NCBI GenBank assembly: GCA_902557935.1
Contig: CACECJ010000001.1
Location: 267,736-331,735, forward strand
Direction: 5' to 3'
DNA length: 64,000 nt
From: an uncultured Pelagibacteraceae bacterium
GTDB taxonomy: Bacteria > Pseudomonadota > Alphaproteobacteria > Pelagibacterales > Pelagibacteraceae
The notes below the pieces were generated by a model that made no database searches, was not told the DNA's origin, and saw only the letters and a program-made list of their open reading frames with translations. This document shows positions 9,745 through 18,392 of this stretch, piece by piece; position 1 is the stretch's first letter; each line of letters begins with the position of its first letter. The position numbers and the translations under genes are program-made.

Positions 9745-10920
9745 TTATTTTTCCTTGATAGCCATTTTTTTATTGTACCAGTTCATGAATATAGATATTG
9801 ATATGCTTAGAGATAAGTAAGTAAGCATTGTAATTGAAATAATTTCAATCGCTCTACCCGTTTGCATTAAGGCAGTTTTGGCAAAAACTAAAACCATATC
9901 TGGATATGCTATTGCCGCTGCCAAAGACGAGTTTTTTGTTAAATTTAAATATTGGTTAGTAGTTGGAGGAATAATTATCCTTAATGCTTGGGGCATCACT
10001 ACTAATTTAAGAATTTGGTTTTTGTTTAACCCAATGCTCGCTGCAGCCTCTTTTTGACCTTTGCCTACACCCATTACTCCTGCTCTAACATTCTCAGCTA
10101 TAAAAGTTGCTGTGTACATTGAAAGTGCAAGAGCAAGCGCTATTAATTCTGGTATAATGCTAACTCCCTTTTCATAAGTATAAGATGTTTCTGATAGTTG
10201 TTTTAATTCTGGATAATTAAAAGAAAGAGATACTCCTAGTAAAAGAAAACTTAATAAAGGTATTAAAATTAAAATCCCTAAGGATAAAGTAAAAGTTGGC
10301 AAAATTTTACCAAGTTCTTCACGCTGTTTTTTTGCATAACGATTTAAAAAATATACAGATATAAAAGCAAATAAAAGAGAATAACAAAAAATATCGAAAT
10401 TAATCCATACAAACTTAGGAATATACCAACCTTTAATTGTCAAAAAAGATACGTCATAAAAATTTATTGCATTTTCTGGTGAAGGTAATGCTCTAAGTGC
10501 CGCAAAATACCAAAAAAATATTTGTAAAATTAGTGGAATGTTTCTAAATATTTCTACGTACCACTCTGCAGTTTTAGCTATCAAATAATTATTAGATAAT
10601 CTAGCAACACCCACTATTACACCAAGAATTGTTGCTAAGAAAATTCCTATAATTGAAACTAAAATAGTATTTAATAGTCCAACTAAAAAGGCTCTTCCAT
10701 AAGAATAAGATCCATCGAACTCGATTAATGAAAAAGCTATATCGAATGATGCTTCTTGACTTAAAAAACCAAAACCAAAGGAGATTCCTCTGTTACCCAT
10801 GTTGATTTGAGCATTAGTTGCAAAATAAAAAATAATTGAAAGTAAGGCTAATACAGTTAATGCTTGAGGTATTAAATCTCTAATTTTTTTGTTTTCAATG
10901 TTTAATTTTTTAAGATTCAT
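9745..10920 (-). CDS. aapQ: General L-amino acid ABC transporter, permease AapQ
   Basis: 391-residue permease, partner of AapM. It has an N-terminal helix (ALTVLALLSIIFYFATNA), a permease core beginning LVGLLNTILVSIIGIFLATILG, a long middle insertion, and an EAA loop ENVRAGVMGVGKGQKEAAASIGL followed by PPTTNQYLNLTKNSSLAAAIAYPD, the amino acid permease signature. It sits between the intercistronic hairpin and aapM. Confidence 0.94.
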   Translation of the reverse strand: MNLKKLNIENKKIRDLIPQALTVLALLSIIFYFATNAQINMGNRGISFGFGFLSQEASFDIAFSLIEFDGSYSYGRAFLVGLLNTILVSIIGIFLATILGVIVGVARLSNNYLIAKTAEWYVEIFRNIPLILQIFFWYFAALRALPSPENAINFYDVSFLTIKGWYIPKFVWINFDIFCYSLLFAFISVYFLNRYAKKQREELGKILPTFTLSLGILILIPLLSFLLLGVSLSFNYPELKQLSETSYTYEKGVSIIPELIALALALSMYTATFIAENVRAGVMGVGKGQKEAAASIGLNKNQILKLVVMPQALRIIIPPTTNQYLNLTKNSSLAAAIAYPDMVLVFAKTALMQTGRAIEIISITMLTYLSLSISISIFMNWYNKKMAIKEK

Positions 10921-10938
10921 TTTGAAATTAAGAATAAA

Positions 10939-10968
10939 AAAAAGGGCCAGATAAATCCAGCCCTTTTT
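10939..10968 (-). terminator. Hairpin between aapJ and aapQ, partial terminator
   Basis: Read on the minus strand, AAAAAGGGC pairs with GCCCTTTTT around a 12-base loop and is followed by further T residues. It lies 15 bases past the aapJ stop and just before aapQ. A hairpin here would end most transcripts after the binding protein gene and protect its 3' end, giving more AapJ than membrane components (inference from position). Confidence 0.75.
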
Positions 10969-10982
10969 AATTTTATTAGCAA

Positions 10983-12029
10983 TTATCTTGCTGGTGGTAC
11001 GTAAAGAATTCCACCTTTAGTCCATAATTCATTTGGACCTCTGTTAGGTAAAATTCCAGTGTCAGCTATGTGTTTTTTATAGCTTTCACCATAATTTCCA
11101 ACCTGCTCAATAATTCTTAAGCTCCAGTCGTTATCTAAACCAAACGCGGCACCTAATTCTCCTTCTGCACCAACTAATCTTTTGATAGCAGGGTTATCAG
11201 AATCTTTTAGGCTTGAAGCGTTTGATGAATTCACGCCATACTCTTCAGCTTCGATCATTGTGTTTAGAGACCATCTTACAATATCTTCCCACACTGAGTC
11301 CCCTTGTCTTACTACGGGCCCTAATGGTTCTTTAGAAATTGTTTCAGGTAATACTTTATGATCATCTGGTGCACTCAACTTTGTTCTTTGAGCAGCTAAT
11401 CCAGATTTATCAGTTGTATAAGTATCACATCTTCCTGCATCATAAGCTTGAACTACTTCGTCTGCTTTTTCAAAAGCAATTGGTTCATACTTAATATTTT
11501 TAGAGTTAAAGAAGTCTCTCATATTAAGCTCGGTAGTTGTACCTGTGTTTGTACAAGCAGAAATACCATCTTTGAAATCATTCACAGAATTAATTCCAGA
11601 ATTTTTTCTTACCATGAACCCTTGTCCATCATAAAAATTAACACCAACAAATGTTAAACCAATGTCAGCATCTCTTGATAGTGTCCAAGTCGTATTACGT
11701 GCAAGAACATCAATTTCACCTGATGTTAAAGCTGTAAATCTCTCTGCAGCACTTAATGGAGTATATTTAACTTTATCAGCATCACCTAGTACGGCAGCTG
11801 CAACAGCTCTACATACATCCACATCAATACCAGACCAGTTTCCAGATGCATCAGCATTAGAGAAACCAGGAAGACCTTGTGAAACTCCACATTTCACAAA
11901 ACCAGCTTTCTTAGTATTGTCTAAAGTTTTAGATTTTTTAGAACCTGCTCCTCCTCCACCTTGACCGCAAGCAACCAAAAGCAAAGAAGCAAATCCAACT
12001 AAAATCCAAGTTTTAATAGATCTAATCAT
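10983..12029 (-). CDS. aapJ: General L-amino acid ABC transporter, substrate-binding protein
   Basis: 348-residue binding protein. The N terminus MIRSIKTWILVGFASLLLVACGQ ends in a lipobox (LVAC, Cys at about 21), so it is probably a lipoprotein tethered to a membrane. The following glycine-rich GGGGAGSKK is a short linker. The mature part has the SBP_bac_3 hallmarks: GFVKCGVSQGLPGFSNAD, GIDVDVCRAVAAAV, ARNTTWTLSRD. It heads the aapJQMP operon. The start is supported by AAGGAAA about 6 bases upstream. Confidence 0.94.
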   Translation of the reverse strand: MIRSIKTWILVGFASLLLVACGQGGGGAGSKKSKTLDNTKKAGFVKCGVSQGLPGFSNADASGNWSGIDVDVCRAVAAAVLGDADKVKYTPLSAAERFTALTSGEIDVLARNTTWTLSRDADIGLTFVGVNFYDGQGFMVRKNSGINSVNDFKDGISACTNTGTTTELNMRDFFNSKNIKYEPIAFEKADEVVQAYDAGRCDTYTTDKSGLAAQRTKLSAPDDHKVLPETISKEPLGPVVRQGDSVWEDIVRWSLNTMIEAEEYGVNSSNASSLKDSDNPAIKRLVGAEGELGAAFGLDNDWSLRIIEQVGNYGESYKKHIADTGILPNRGPNELWTKGGILYVPPAR

Positions 12030-12046
12030 TTAAGATTTCCTTTTTT

Positions 12047-12060
12047 TATTGTTAACAATA
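12047..12060. promoter_or_regulatory. 14-base palindrome in the aapJ leader
   Basis: TATTGTTAACAATA is a perfect 14-base palindrome lying 17 bases upstream of the aapJ start codon, immediately before the ribosome binding site. It could be a repressor operator or a small mRNA hairpin acting on translation. The regulator is not identified. Confidence 0.4.
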
Positions 12061-12061
12061 T

Positions 12062-12082
12062 TTTTGAATTAAGAATTCAAAA
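12062..12082. promoter_or_regulatory. 9-3-9 inverted repeat upstream of aapJ
   Basis: TTTTGAATT-AAG-AATTCAAAA is a perfect inverted repeat one base upstream of the 14-base palindrome. The 158-base gap between the aapJ start and the zapE stop must hold the aapJ promoter, and this is its most symmetric element. An A+T-rich sequence makes chance palindromes more likely, so the regulatory role is tentative. Confidence 0.35.
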
Positions 12083-12187
12083 CACTTTTAATATAATTTT
12101 ATTTTTTTCTTACTTCAATTTAATGATGGTCAATATATAGAATATTTAATATTTTTTATTACTAAATAAGTGTTTTTACAACCAAAA

Positions 12188-13228
12188 TTAAGAATATTTT
12201 GACAAAGTCATTTCATGAAGTCTACTTGTTGTTCTTTTAAAAATCTCAGAATGTTTTTTTGAGGTTCCTAAATTACTTAAATCTGAATCCATTGACAGTG
12301 TGAGATTTATTTTTTTTTCATAGAGAATATCTATCAATGTAATAAATCTTAATTGTTGATTAGTATTATATTCATTAAATACTGGTACCATCTCGATGAA
12401 AATATGATGACAAATCTGAGATATATTAAGATAATCCTCAGCTCCTAAGTTTTGGTCACATAATTCTTTGAAACTAAATCTGGCTAACCCTCCATAATAA
12501 TTGTTAATTTTAAAAACTCTTCCTTTAGTAATAATTGTTTTTTCTTCTTTTTTTAAATTTTTTGTAAATATTCTAAATTTTTGATTGATTTTAAATAAAG
12601 TTTTTTCATTTAAAGGGTAAAAAATTCTTTGATTATTGTCCTGATTCTGAGTCCTGTAATCATCCTCTAAAAACAATTCTTTTTGTACTGACTTTTTTTC
12701 GATTAGACTGATAAAAGGGATAAATTGTTCTCTTTGTAAACCATCTTTATATAAATTGATTAATCTAGTATTTGTAGTAATTAGAATTTTTATATTATTT
12801 AAAAAAATATTTTCAAATAATTTACCTAAAATCATCGCATCGACAATATTTGTAACTTGAAATTCATCTAAATATAAAAAATCAAATTTTTTTTTGAAAT
12901 TTTTTACAAATTGAGAAATGGAATTATCATCTTTATTTTTATGTCTAAAATCGTGAAATTTAATCATGAATTCATTAAAATGAAATTTAGTTTTTTTTAT
13001 ATTTATTTGATCGTATACAAAATTAGCTATCATAGTTTTACCAACCCCAATATTTCCATAAAGATAGAAACAACTAGGGTCCTTTTTCTTTAAAAAAATA
13101 TTAAGTAATTTATTTCTTGGAAAAATAAATTTTTCTAGACCTTTTAATATTTCTACTTGTTTTTTGTTTATCTCGAATTTGTTCTTATTACAAAATTCAC
13201 TAAAAGAGTTTTGAAGACTCGACGACAT
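12188..13228 (-). CDS. zapE: ZapE/AFG1-like ATPase
   Basis: AFG1-family P-loop ATPase (ZapE destabilises FtsZ rings in Escherichia coli; the mitochondrial homologue is Afg1/LACE1). Walker A is GNIGVGKT, Walker B is FDFLYLDEFQV, followed by the sensor-like LITTNT. DDYRTQ matches the family motif. I place the start at ATG 13228, where it overlaps the galE stop as TAATG, rather than the in-frame ATG six codons upstream. This gives 346 residues, close to other alphaproteobacterial members. Confidence 0.88.
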   Translation of the reverse strand: MSSSLQNSFSEFCNKNKFEINKKQVEILKGLEKFIFPRNKLLNIFLKKKDPSCFYLYGNIGVGKTMIANFVYDQINIKKTKFHFNEFMIKFHDFRHKNKDDNSISQFVKNFKKKFDFLYLDEFQVTNIVDAMILGKLFENIFLNNIKILITTNTRLINLYKDGLQREQFIPFISLIEKKSVQKELFLEDDYRTQNQDNNQRIFYPLNEKTLFKINQKFRIFTKNLKKEEKTIITKGRVFKINNYYGGLARFSFKELCDQNLGAEDYLNISQICHHIFIEMVPVFNEYNTNQQLRFITLIDILYEKKINLTLSMDSDLSNLGTSKKHSEIFKRTTSRLHEMTLSKYS

Positions 13229-14199
13229 TATTGTCTTTTTTCCCAATTTATGCAGCTTTTAACTATTGTATTTAAGTTATTAAATTTTGGTTTCCATTTA
13301 ATAAATTTTTTTATCTTATTATTCGATGCAATAATTTTAACCAAATCGCCTTTTCTTCTTTTTGAAACAAATATTTCTACCTTTTTTGAAGTTTGCTTTT
13401 TAAACATTTTTGCAACTTCAAGAACTGAAATACCTTTGTTATAACCACAATTAAGTGTTTTAGAATTATTTAACTTATTTATCTTTTCCAAAACTTTGTA
13501 ATGAATTTCTGCTATGTCAGAGACGTGAATAAAGTCTCTAATACAAGATCCATCTTTTGTATCGTAATTATTTCCATAAATTTTTAAAACAGGCCTTTTT
13601 TTAATAATTTCTCTCGAAAAATTTTTGAATAAATGATCGCTTTTATTTATTAATCCAATTTTTCCAGAAGGGCTTGATCCTGCAATGTTAAAATATCTGA
13701 GAATGCAGTAATTAATCTTATTTTTTTTACAAAATTCTTTAATAATTTTTTCAGCTTTAATTTTTGTTTTCCCGTAAACACTTTTCGGCTTAATAACAGA
13801 ATTTTCACGTACTTTATATTGACCATCTTTGTAAACAGCTGCTGTTGAGGAAAAAACTAAGTTTTTTACTCCTGTATTTTCACATGCTTTTAATAAGTTT
13901 TTAGTTCCTGAAACGTTGTTTTTAAAATATTTTTTTGGATATTTTTCACCTTCCCCAATTATTAAATTTGCAGCTAAATGAATTACTGAGTCTATTTCAT
14001 TTTTTAGGATTATTTCTCTAATTTTTTTATTTTTTAGAATATCTACTTTAAAAAATTTAGCTTTTTTATTAATGAGTCTTCTATAACCTGTAGATAAATT
14101 GTCTGCTATAAAAATTTTTTTTTTATTTTTAATTAAAACTTCTGAAACATGAGAACCTATGTATCCAGCCCCTCCAGTAATAAGAATGTTTTTAATCAT
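13228..14199 (-). CDS. galE: UDP-glucose 4-epimerase
   Basis: Extended SDR that interconverts UDP-glucose and UDP-galactose (or the N-acetyl forms) for surface polysaccharide. The Rossmann motif GGAGYIGSH is at 8-16, the catalytic serine region reads FSSTAAVY, the catalytic pair YGKTK follows, and RYFNIAGSSPSGKIG is the typical GalE segment. 323 residues is standard. It lies just downstream of tRNA-Arg in the same direction and is translationally coupled to zapE. No other polysaccharide gene is adjacent, so its substrate cannot be refined from context. Confidence 0.9.
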   Translation of the reverse strand: MIKNILITGGAGYIGSHVSEVLIKNKKKIFIADNLSTGYRRLINKKAKFFKVDILKNKKIREIILKNEIDSVIHLAANLIIGEGEKYPKKYFKNNVSGTKNLLKACENTGVKNLVFSSTAAVYKDGQYKVRENSVIKPKSVYGKTKIKAEKIIKEFCKKNKINYCILRYFNIAGSSPSGKIGLINKSDHLFKNFSREIIKKRPVLKIYGNNYDTKDGSCIRDFIHVSDIAEIHYKVLEKINKLNNSKTLNCGYNKGISVLEVAKMFKKQTSKKVEIFVSKRRKGDLVKIIASNNKIKKFIKWKPKFNNLNTIVKSCINWEKRQ

Positions 14200-14208
14200 A
14201 ATATTGAT

Positions 14209-14285
14209 TGGCGCGCCCTGAAGGATTCGAACCTACGACCCTCGGTTTAGAAAACCGATGCTCTATCCAGCTGAGCTAAGGGCGC
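14209..14285 (-). tRNA. tRNA-Arg (TCT), CCA encoded
   Basis: On the minus strand GCGCCCT pairs with AGGGCGC, the D arm is GCTCAGCTGGATAGAGC, the anticodon stem-loop is TCGGT-TTTCTAA-ACCGA (anticodon TCT), and the T arm is GTAGG-TTCGAAT-CCTTC. Discriminator G and CCA are encoded. The second T-stem pair is a T-T mismatch (plus-strand positions 14235 and 14221), slightly unusual. Confidence 0.94.
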
Positions 14286-14304
14286 CAAATATTATTATAT
14301 TTAC

Positions 14305-15375
14305 TTAAAAACATACTAAGTGGTCAATATAAATCGGAGATTTAACGCCAAATTGTTCAGATTTTTCATGTTGGTGAATATGATGGGAGTGAACAAATAC
14401 AGGTAAATGCTCTCCTTTTTTTGTTTTAAGAGTATATATAAAATTAGTTCCTCTAAACTTTCTATCTACTACCTCTAATTTTAATTTACTTTGATCATCA
14501 TGTATTAAATCCTCGGGTTGTAAGAGAAGTTTGACTTTAGAGCCAGATGGAAAATTGTTAGATAATTTGCCTCTTATTTCACCCAACTCTTCGTGCTGCA
14601 ACCTGTGGACTGCGCATTCGCTATCTACTACCTTAACATCTATAAATATGCCCTTGTTTAAAAAATTTGCTACATCAATAGAATTTGGTTCATGGTGTAC
14701 GTTATAAGGAACATCAAATTGTTTTAATTCTTGATTTAAAATAATTCCGCATTTATCAGCCATTGAAAAGGCTTCGTAGGAGTCATGAGTTACAATTATT
14801 GTCGTCAATTTTATTCGTTTTAAAAGTTTTTTTACTGAAACTTGTATTTCTTCTTTTAAACTTTGATCAATATTTGAAAAAGGCTCGTCTAAAAGTAATA
14901 AGTCTGGTTTTGACATTAATGATCTAGCTAATGAAACTCTTTGAGCTTCACCAGCACTAATTTGATGTGGGTATTTTTCCAATATTGGTTCAATATGTAA
15001 TATACTAATAATTTCTCTCGTATCTACAGGCGAGCCGTTACCGTTAGTTCTTTTTTTTCCAAAATTTATATTCTCAATAACAGTGTAATTTGGGAACAAA
15101 GAGTTATCTTGAAAGGATAAGGCTATATTTCTTTTTTCAGGTTCGATGTGTGTATCATTTGATGAAATCAGCTTACCTTTCAGAAAAATCTTACCTGAAT
15201 TTAATTTTTGTAAGCCAGCCAATGTTCTAAGTATTGTTGTCTTTCCTATTCCAGAAGGACCTAGCAAGGAAATTATCTCTCCCTGGTTTTCAATTTTAAG
15301 ATTAACATTATTTACTTTGTTCTTCTCGCTAGCAACAAAGTTTCCTTTTTGAATTTCTAGGAAATATTCTGACAT
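14305..15375 (-). CDS. fbpC: Ferric iron ABC transporter, ATP-binding protein
   Basis: 356-residue ATPase of the FbpC/PotA type. Walker A is GPSGIGKTT (39-47), the signature region reads ISAGEAQRVSLARSL (ISAGE replacing LSGGQ), Walker B is LLLLDEPFSNID, and the H-loop is IVTHDSYEA. The C-terminal ~100 residues form a TOBE-like regulatory domain (VKLLLQPEDLIHDD). It is the last gene of fbpA-fbpB-fbpC, 12 bases after fbpB. Energises uptake of ferric iron across the inner membrane. Confidence 0.92.
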   Translation of the reverse strand: MSEYFLEIQKGNFVASEKNKVNNVNLKIENQGEIISLLGPSGIGKTTILRTLAGLQKLNSGKIFLKGKLISSNDTHIEPEKRNIALSFQDNSLFPNYTVIENINFGKKRTNGNGSPVDTREIISILHIEPILEKYPHQISAGEAQRVSLARSLMSKPDLLLLDEPFSNIDQSLKEEIQVSVKKLLKRIKLTTIIVTHDSYEAFSMADKCGIILNQELKQFDVPYNVHHEPNSIDVANFLNKGIFIDVKVVDSECAVHRLQHEELGEIRGKLSNNFPSGSKVKLLLQPEDLIHDDQSKLKLEVVDRKFRGTNFIYTLKTKKGEHLPVFVHSHHIHQHEKSEQFGVKSPIYIDHLVCF

Positions 15376-15387
15376 ATGTTAATTATA

Positions 15388-17004
15388 TTAGCTTTTTTTA
15401 GAAAGTATATATTTTGATGAAAAAATTATGAAAACTGTTGACCAGATTATCAATAATAACGAGGGGAATGCTGCTGCCTCTAGTAAATCTTGAGAAGCAT
15501 AAACATAAGCCTGTGTTGCGAATGTTTCAAAATTAAAAGGTCTCAAGATCATTGTGATAGGTAATTCTTTGATAATTTCTAATGAAATTAAAACTATAAT
15601 CAAAATAATATTTGTTTTTAAATGAGGGATATGAATCTTAGAAAAGGTTTTGAATTTTGAATAACCTAATAAGTAAGCGCTTTCATCAATGGAATTATTA
15701 ATTTTTTCATAATTTGATTTTATGCCATTAAATGATAATGAAAAAAATCTTATAAAATATGCAAGAATTAATCCGAAAATTGAACCAATAAAAAAATGTT
15801 TAGAACTAGCTACTCCAAAAGTATTTGATACAAAATCACTTAGATTTGAAAATAACGTGATAAATGCCACAGCCAAGATAATTCCAGGTATTGCATAACC
15901 TGATATAGAGAAATTTGTAATGTAATTTAAAATTTTGCTTCTAGCAATTCGACTGCCATAGTTAATGTATAGAGAGATAGAAACTAATGTAATGCTAGCT
16001 AGACCAACTAATAAGAGAGTATTAAGATTAAGTTTTAGCAAATCTAAATCCTGGATATACTTAGGAAATTTAATTGTCCAGTATATCATTTGAGATACTG
16101 GAAATATAAAACTTATAAACAATACTGAAGAGCAAAAAAATAGCGCTACAAAAGATTTTTTTCCAGATAATTTGATCTTATTTATAGGTTTGAATCCTCT
16201 TCCTGGCTGATGATATTTAGCTTCTTTTCTAGAATAGATTTCAATTGAGAATAATATTAAAATAAAAATTAATAAAATAAAAGAAATTTGATTTGCTGTA
16301 TTAAGATCATCAAACGATAACCAAGAATTATAAATTCCTGTAGTCAAAGTTGAAACGCTAAAAAAAGAAACTGTTCCAAAATCTGATAAACATTCCATAG
16401 CAACTAATGATAAGCCTGCAATTATTGCTGGTCTCGCAGATGGTAAAATTATTTGTAAAAATGTTTCTTTTTCAGATAGGCCTAAATTTTTTCCTACCTC
16501 AAGATAATTACTTGATTGGTAAAAAAATGAAGATCTTGTCAATACATATATATATGGAAATAATGAAAAAGAAATAGCTAGTATAGAACCAAACATTCCA
16601 TCTATTTTAGGAATTAAATTGTTGTAATTACCATCACCAAAAAAATATGTAATCATTGAGAATGCCGTTCCATAGTTTTCAAAGAAAGCTATAATAGAAA
16701 AAGCATAAATGTATCCTGGTACTGCAAAAGCTAGGATTAAAGCCCAGCTAAAAAAATTTGAAAGAGGAAACTCGTAAAATGATACAAAATAAGCGCTTGT
16801 TACACCTAAAAATAATGTAATCAAAAGAACAAAAAATAATATTGTTAAGGAATTAAAAATATAATCAAAAAGAAAAGTATTTTTTAAAATTATAAAATAA
16901 TTGCTTGTTTCTTGAAAAAAACTGAAAAAAACAGTTAATATAGGAAGAGATACTATAAGTGCTATAATTAATGAACTAAAAAACCACAAATTATATCTTG
17001 TCAT
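15388..17004 (-). CDS. fbpB: Ferric iron ABC transporter, permease
   Basis: 538-residue permease with two fused permease domains, as in FbpB/SfuB: the first EAA loop reads SNYLEVGKNLGLSEKETFLQIILP and the second INNSIDESAYLLGYSKFKTFSKIHIP. About 12 hydrophobic helices are visible. It lies 25 bases after fbpA. The iron assignment comes from the neighbouring binding protein and from the Fur-type boxes upstream; a thiamine or other anion system would be the main alternative for this permease family. Confidence 0.92.
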   Translation of the reverse strand: MTRYNLWFFSSLIIALIVSLPILTVFFSFFQETSNYFIILKNTFLFDYIFNSLTILFFVLLITLFLGVTSAYFVSFYEFPLSNFFSWALILAFAVPGYIYAFSIIAFFENYGTAFSMITYFFGDGNYNNLIPKIDGMFGSILAISFSLFPYIYVLTRSSFFYQSSNYLEVGKNLGLSEKETFLQIILPSARPAIIAGLSLVAMECLSDFGTVSFFSVSTLTTGIYNSWLSFDDLNTANQISFILLIFILILFSIEIYSRKEAKYHQPGRGFKPINKIKLSGKKSFVALFFCSSVLFISFIFPVSQMIYWTIKFPKYIQDLDLLKLNLNTLLLVGLASITLVSISLYINYGSRIARSKILNYITNFSISGYAIPGIILAVAFITLFSNLSDFVSNTFGVASSKHFFIGSIFGLILAYFIRFFSLSFNGIKSNYEKINNSIDESAYLLGYSKFKTFSKIHIPHLKTNIILIIVLISLEIIKELPITMILRPFNFETFATQAYVYASQDLLEAAAFPSLLLIIWSTVFIIFSSKYILSKKS

Positions 17005-17029
17005 GCTTATAGATCTTCCTATAAAATTA

Positions 17030-18079
17030 CTATTTCCAACCTGCCGCTGTCATTACTTCTAAGGCATCAGCTTGTCTTTTTCCGTAATTAACAACTTTTG
17101 TTTTAAGATCTTGTTTAAAATCTAATCCCATATTTACAACAAGTGGATGTGGAGACACACCTTTTATCATTGGATACTCAAATGTATTATTCACAATATG
17201 ATTTTGAGCTTCCTCACTTAGTAAAAACTCAACTAATTTTATTGCATTAGCTTTATTCGGTGCGCCTTTAACAAGTCCTGCACCGCTAATATTCATATGA
17301 GTTCCTCTTCCATCTTGATTTGGAAAGAAGGGTTTTACTTTTTTAGCTGCTGCTTGTTGTTCTGGTCCTTTTTTTCCAGAGAGCATAAGTGCTAAGTAAT
17401 AAGTGTTAGCTACAGCTATATCAGCTTCTCCTGCTGCAACAGCAAGTATCTGAGCTCTATCATTACCTTTAGGCGATCTAGCCATATTTGAAACCATACC
17501 TTTTGACCAATCAGCTATTTTACCTTTTCCATTATTTTTAATTAATGAAGCTACAAGTGATTGATTGTAAATATTGTTTGAAGCTCTAATTACTAATCTG
17601 CCTTTCCATTTAGGATCAGCTAAACTTTCATAAGTTAAGCCAGCTAATTCTGCACCACTCACTCTTTCAGGAGCAAAATACGCAATCCGGGCTCTCTTAG
17701 CTATACCAGTCCATTTTGATGTTCTGAAGTTACTTGGTACAGCAGATTTAATAGCTGCACTAGTAAGTCCCCCTTGAAGGTTAGCTTCAAAAGCACCTAG
17801 CCTTCCAGCATCTGCTGTAATATATAGATCTGCTTGGCTATCAGCTCCCTCTTCAATTATCCTTTTTTCTAAAGCAGCTGACTTTCCTGATACAACGTTT
17901 ACTTTTATTCCTGTTTTAGCAGTAAACTTTTCATAAAGTTGAACATCAGAGTCATAATGCCTTGCGCTAAATATATTTACTTCGTTTGCTAATAGATTTC
18001 CTGCAAATGCAACTAAAAATAAGTAGCTTATAATTATTGTTTTTTTCGTTACTCCCCCTTTCTTGATAATGATTATCAT
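17030..18079 (-). CDS. fbpA: Ferric iron ABC transporter, periplasmic binding protein (start uncertain)
   Basis: Binds Fe(III) in the periplasm. After a signal peptide core (TIIISYLFLVAFAGNLLA) the mature protein starts NEVNIFSARHYDSD, where His and Tyr are expected iron ligands; the double Tyr in ANTYYLALM is the other ligand site of the FbpA/FutA family. The only ordinary start codon before the signal peptide is ATG 18079, preceded directly by an in-frame TAA and lying inside Fur box 1. It would add the odd leader MIIIIKKGGV. A purine-rich AAGGGGGAG (18060-18052) instead precedes an ACG at 18049, so a non-standard start is possible. First gene of fbpABC. Confidence 0.9.
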   Translation of the reverse strand: MIIIIKKGGVTKKTIIISYLFLVAFAGNLLANEVNIFSARHYDSDVQLYEKFTAKTGIKVNVVSGKSAALEKRIIEEGADSQADLYITADAGRLGAFEANLQGGLTSAAIKSAVPSNFRTSKWTGIAKRARIAYFAPERVSGAELAGLTYESLADPKWKGRLVIRASNNIYNQSLVASLIKNNGKGKIADWSKGMVSNMARSPKGNDRAQILAVAAGEADIAVANTYYLALMLSGKKGPEQQAAAKKVKPFFPNQDGRGTHMNISGAGLVKGAPNKANAIKLVEFLLSEEAQNHIVNNTFEYPMIKGVSPHPLVVNMGLDFKQDLKTKVVNYGKRQADALEVMTAAGWK

Positions 18080-18081
18080 TT
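18065..18081. promoter_or_regulatory. Fur-type iron box 1
   Basis: GATAATGATTATCATTT contains the perfect palindrome AATGAT-T-ATCATT and closely matches the classical Fur box. It covers the ATG proposed as fbpA start. An identical 14-base core recurs exactly 27 bases away. Binding by Fur, or by the manganese-responsive Mur that some alphaproteobacteria use, would repress fbpABC when metal is plentiful (inference). Confidence 0.85.
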
Positions 18082-18091
18082 ACAATATATT

Positions 18092-18108
18092 GAGAATGAT
18101 TATCATTT
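18092..18108. promoter_or_regulatory. Fur-type iron box 2
   Basis: GAGAATGATTATCATTT repeats the 14-base core AATGATTATCATTT of box 1. It lies between fbpA and the divergent small membrane protein gene, so it could control either or both. Confidence 0.85.
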
Positions 18109-18176
18109 GCATAATTGACGCACTTTCAAAAGGAATAAACTGTTGATAACTTTAGAAAAATAGAGTTAATAGAACC

Positions 18177-18392
18177 ATGTTGCAAATCAATCCAAAAAAG
18201 TTCAAAAATATTGAAAATAAATCAATTCCATCACCATTGAGACCAAAGTTCAGAAATAAAGCTGAAACAAATATCTATTTTCTATCTAAGAGAAAATTTC
18301 AAAGCGAAAAAAAACAGTCAATACTTAAAAATATAAAGTTCATCTCAGGAATTATTATTTTAGTAGTTGGTGGTTACTTGCTATCTAATTAA
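18177..18392 (+). CDS. Small basic protein with C-terminal membrane segment
   Basis: 71 residues: a Lys/Arg-rich N-terminal half (PLRPKFRNKAET, LSKRKFQSEKK) and a C-terminal helix FISGIIILVVGGYLL. It looks like a tail-anchored membrane protein with a cytosolic basic part. I do not recognise a family. It is divergent from fbpA, about 70 bases from the second Fur box, so iron control is possible but unproven. Its end overlaps the end of the convergent hydratase gene by eight bases. Acceptance rests on the organised basic-then-hydrophobic layout; homologues would confirm it. Confidence 0.55.
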   Translation: MLQINPKKFKNIENKSIPSPLRPKFRNKAETNIYFLSKRKFQSEKKQSILKNIKFISGIIILVVGGYLLSN

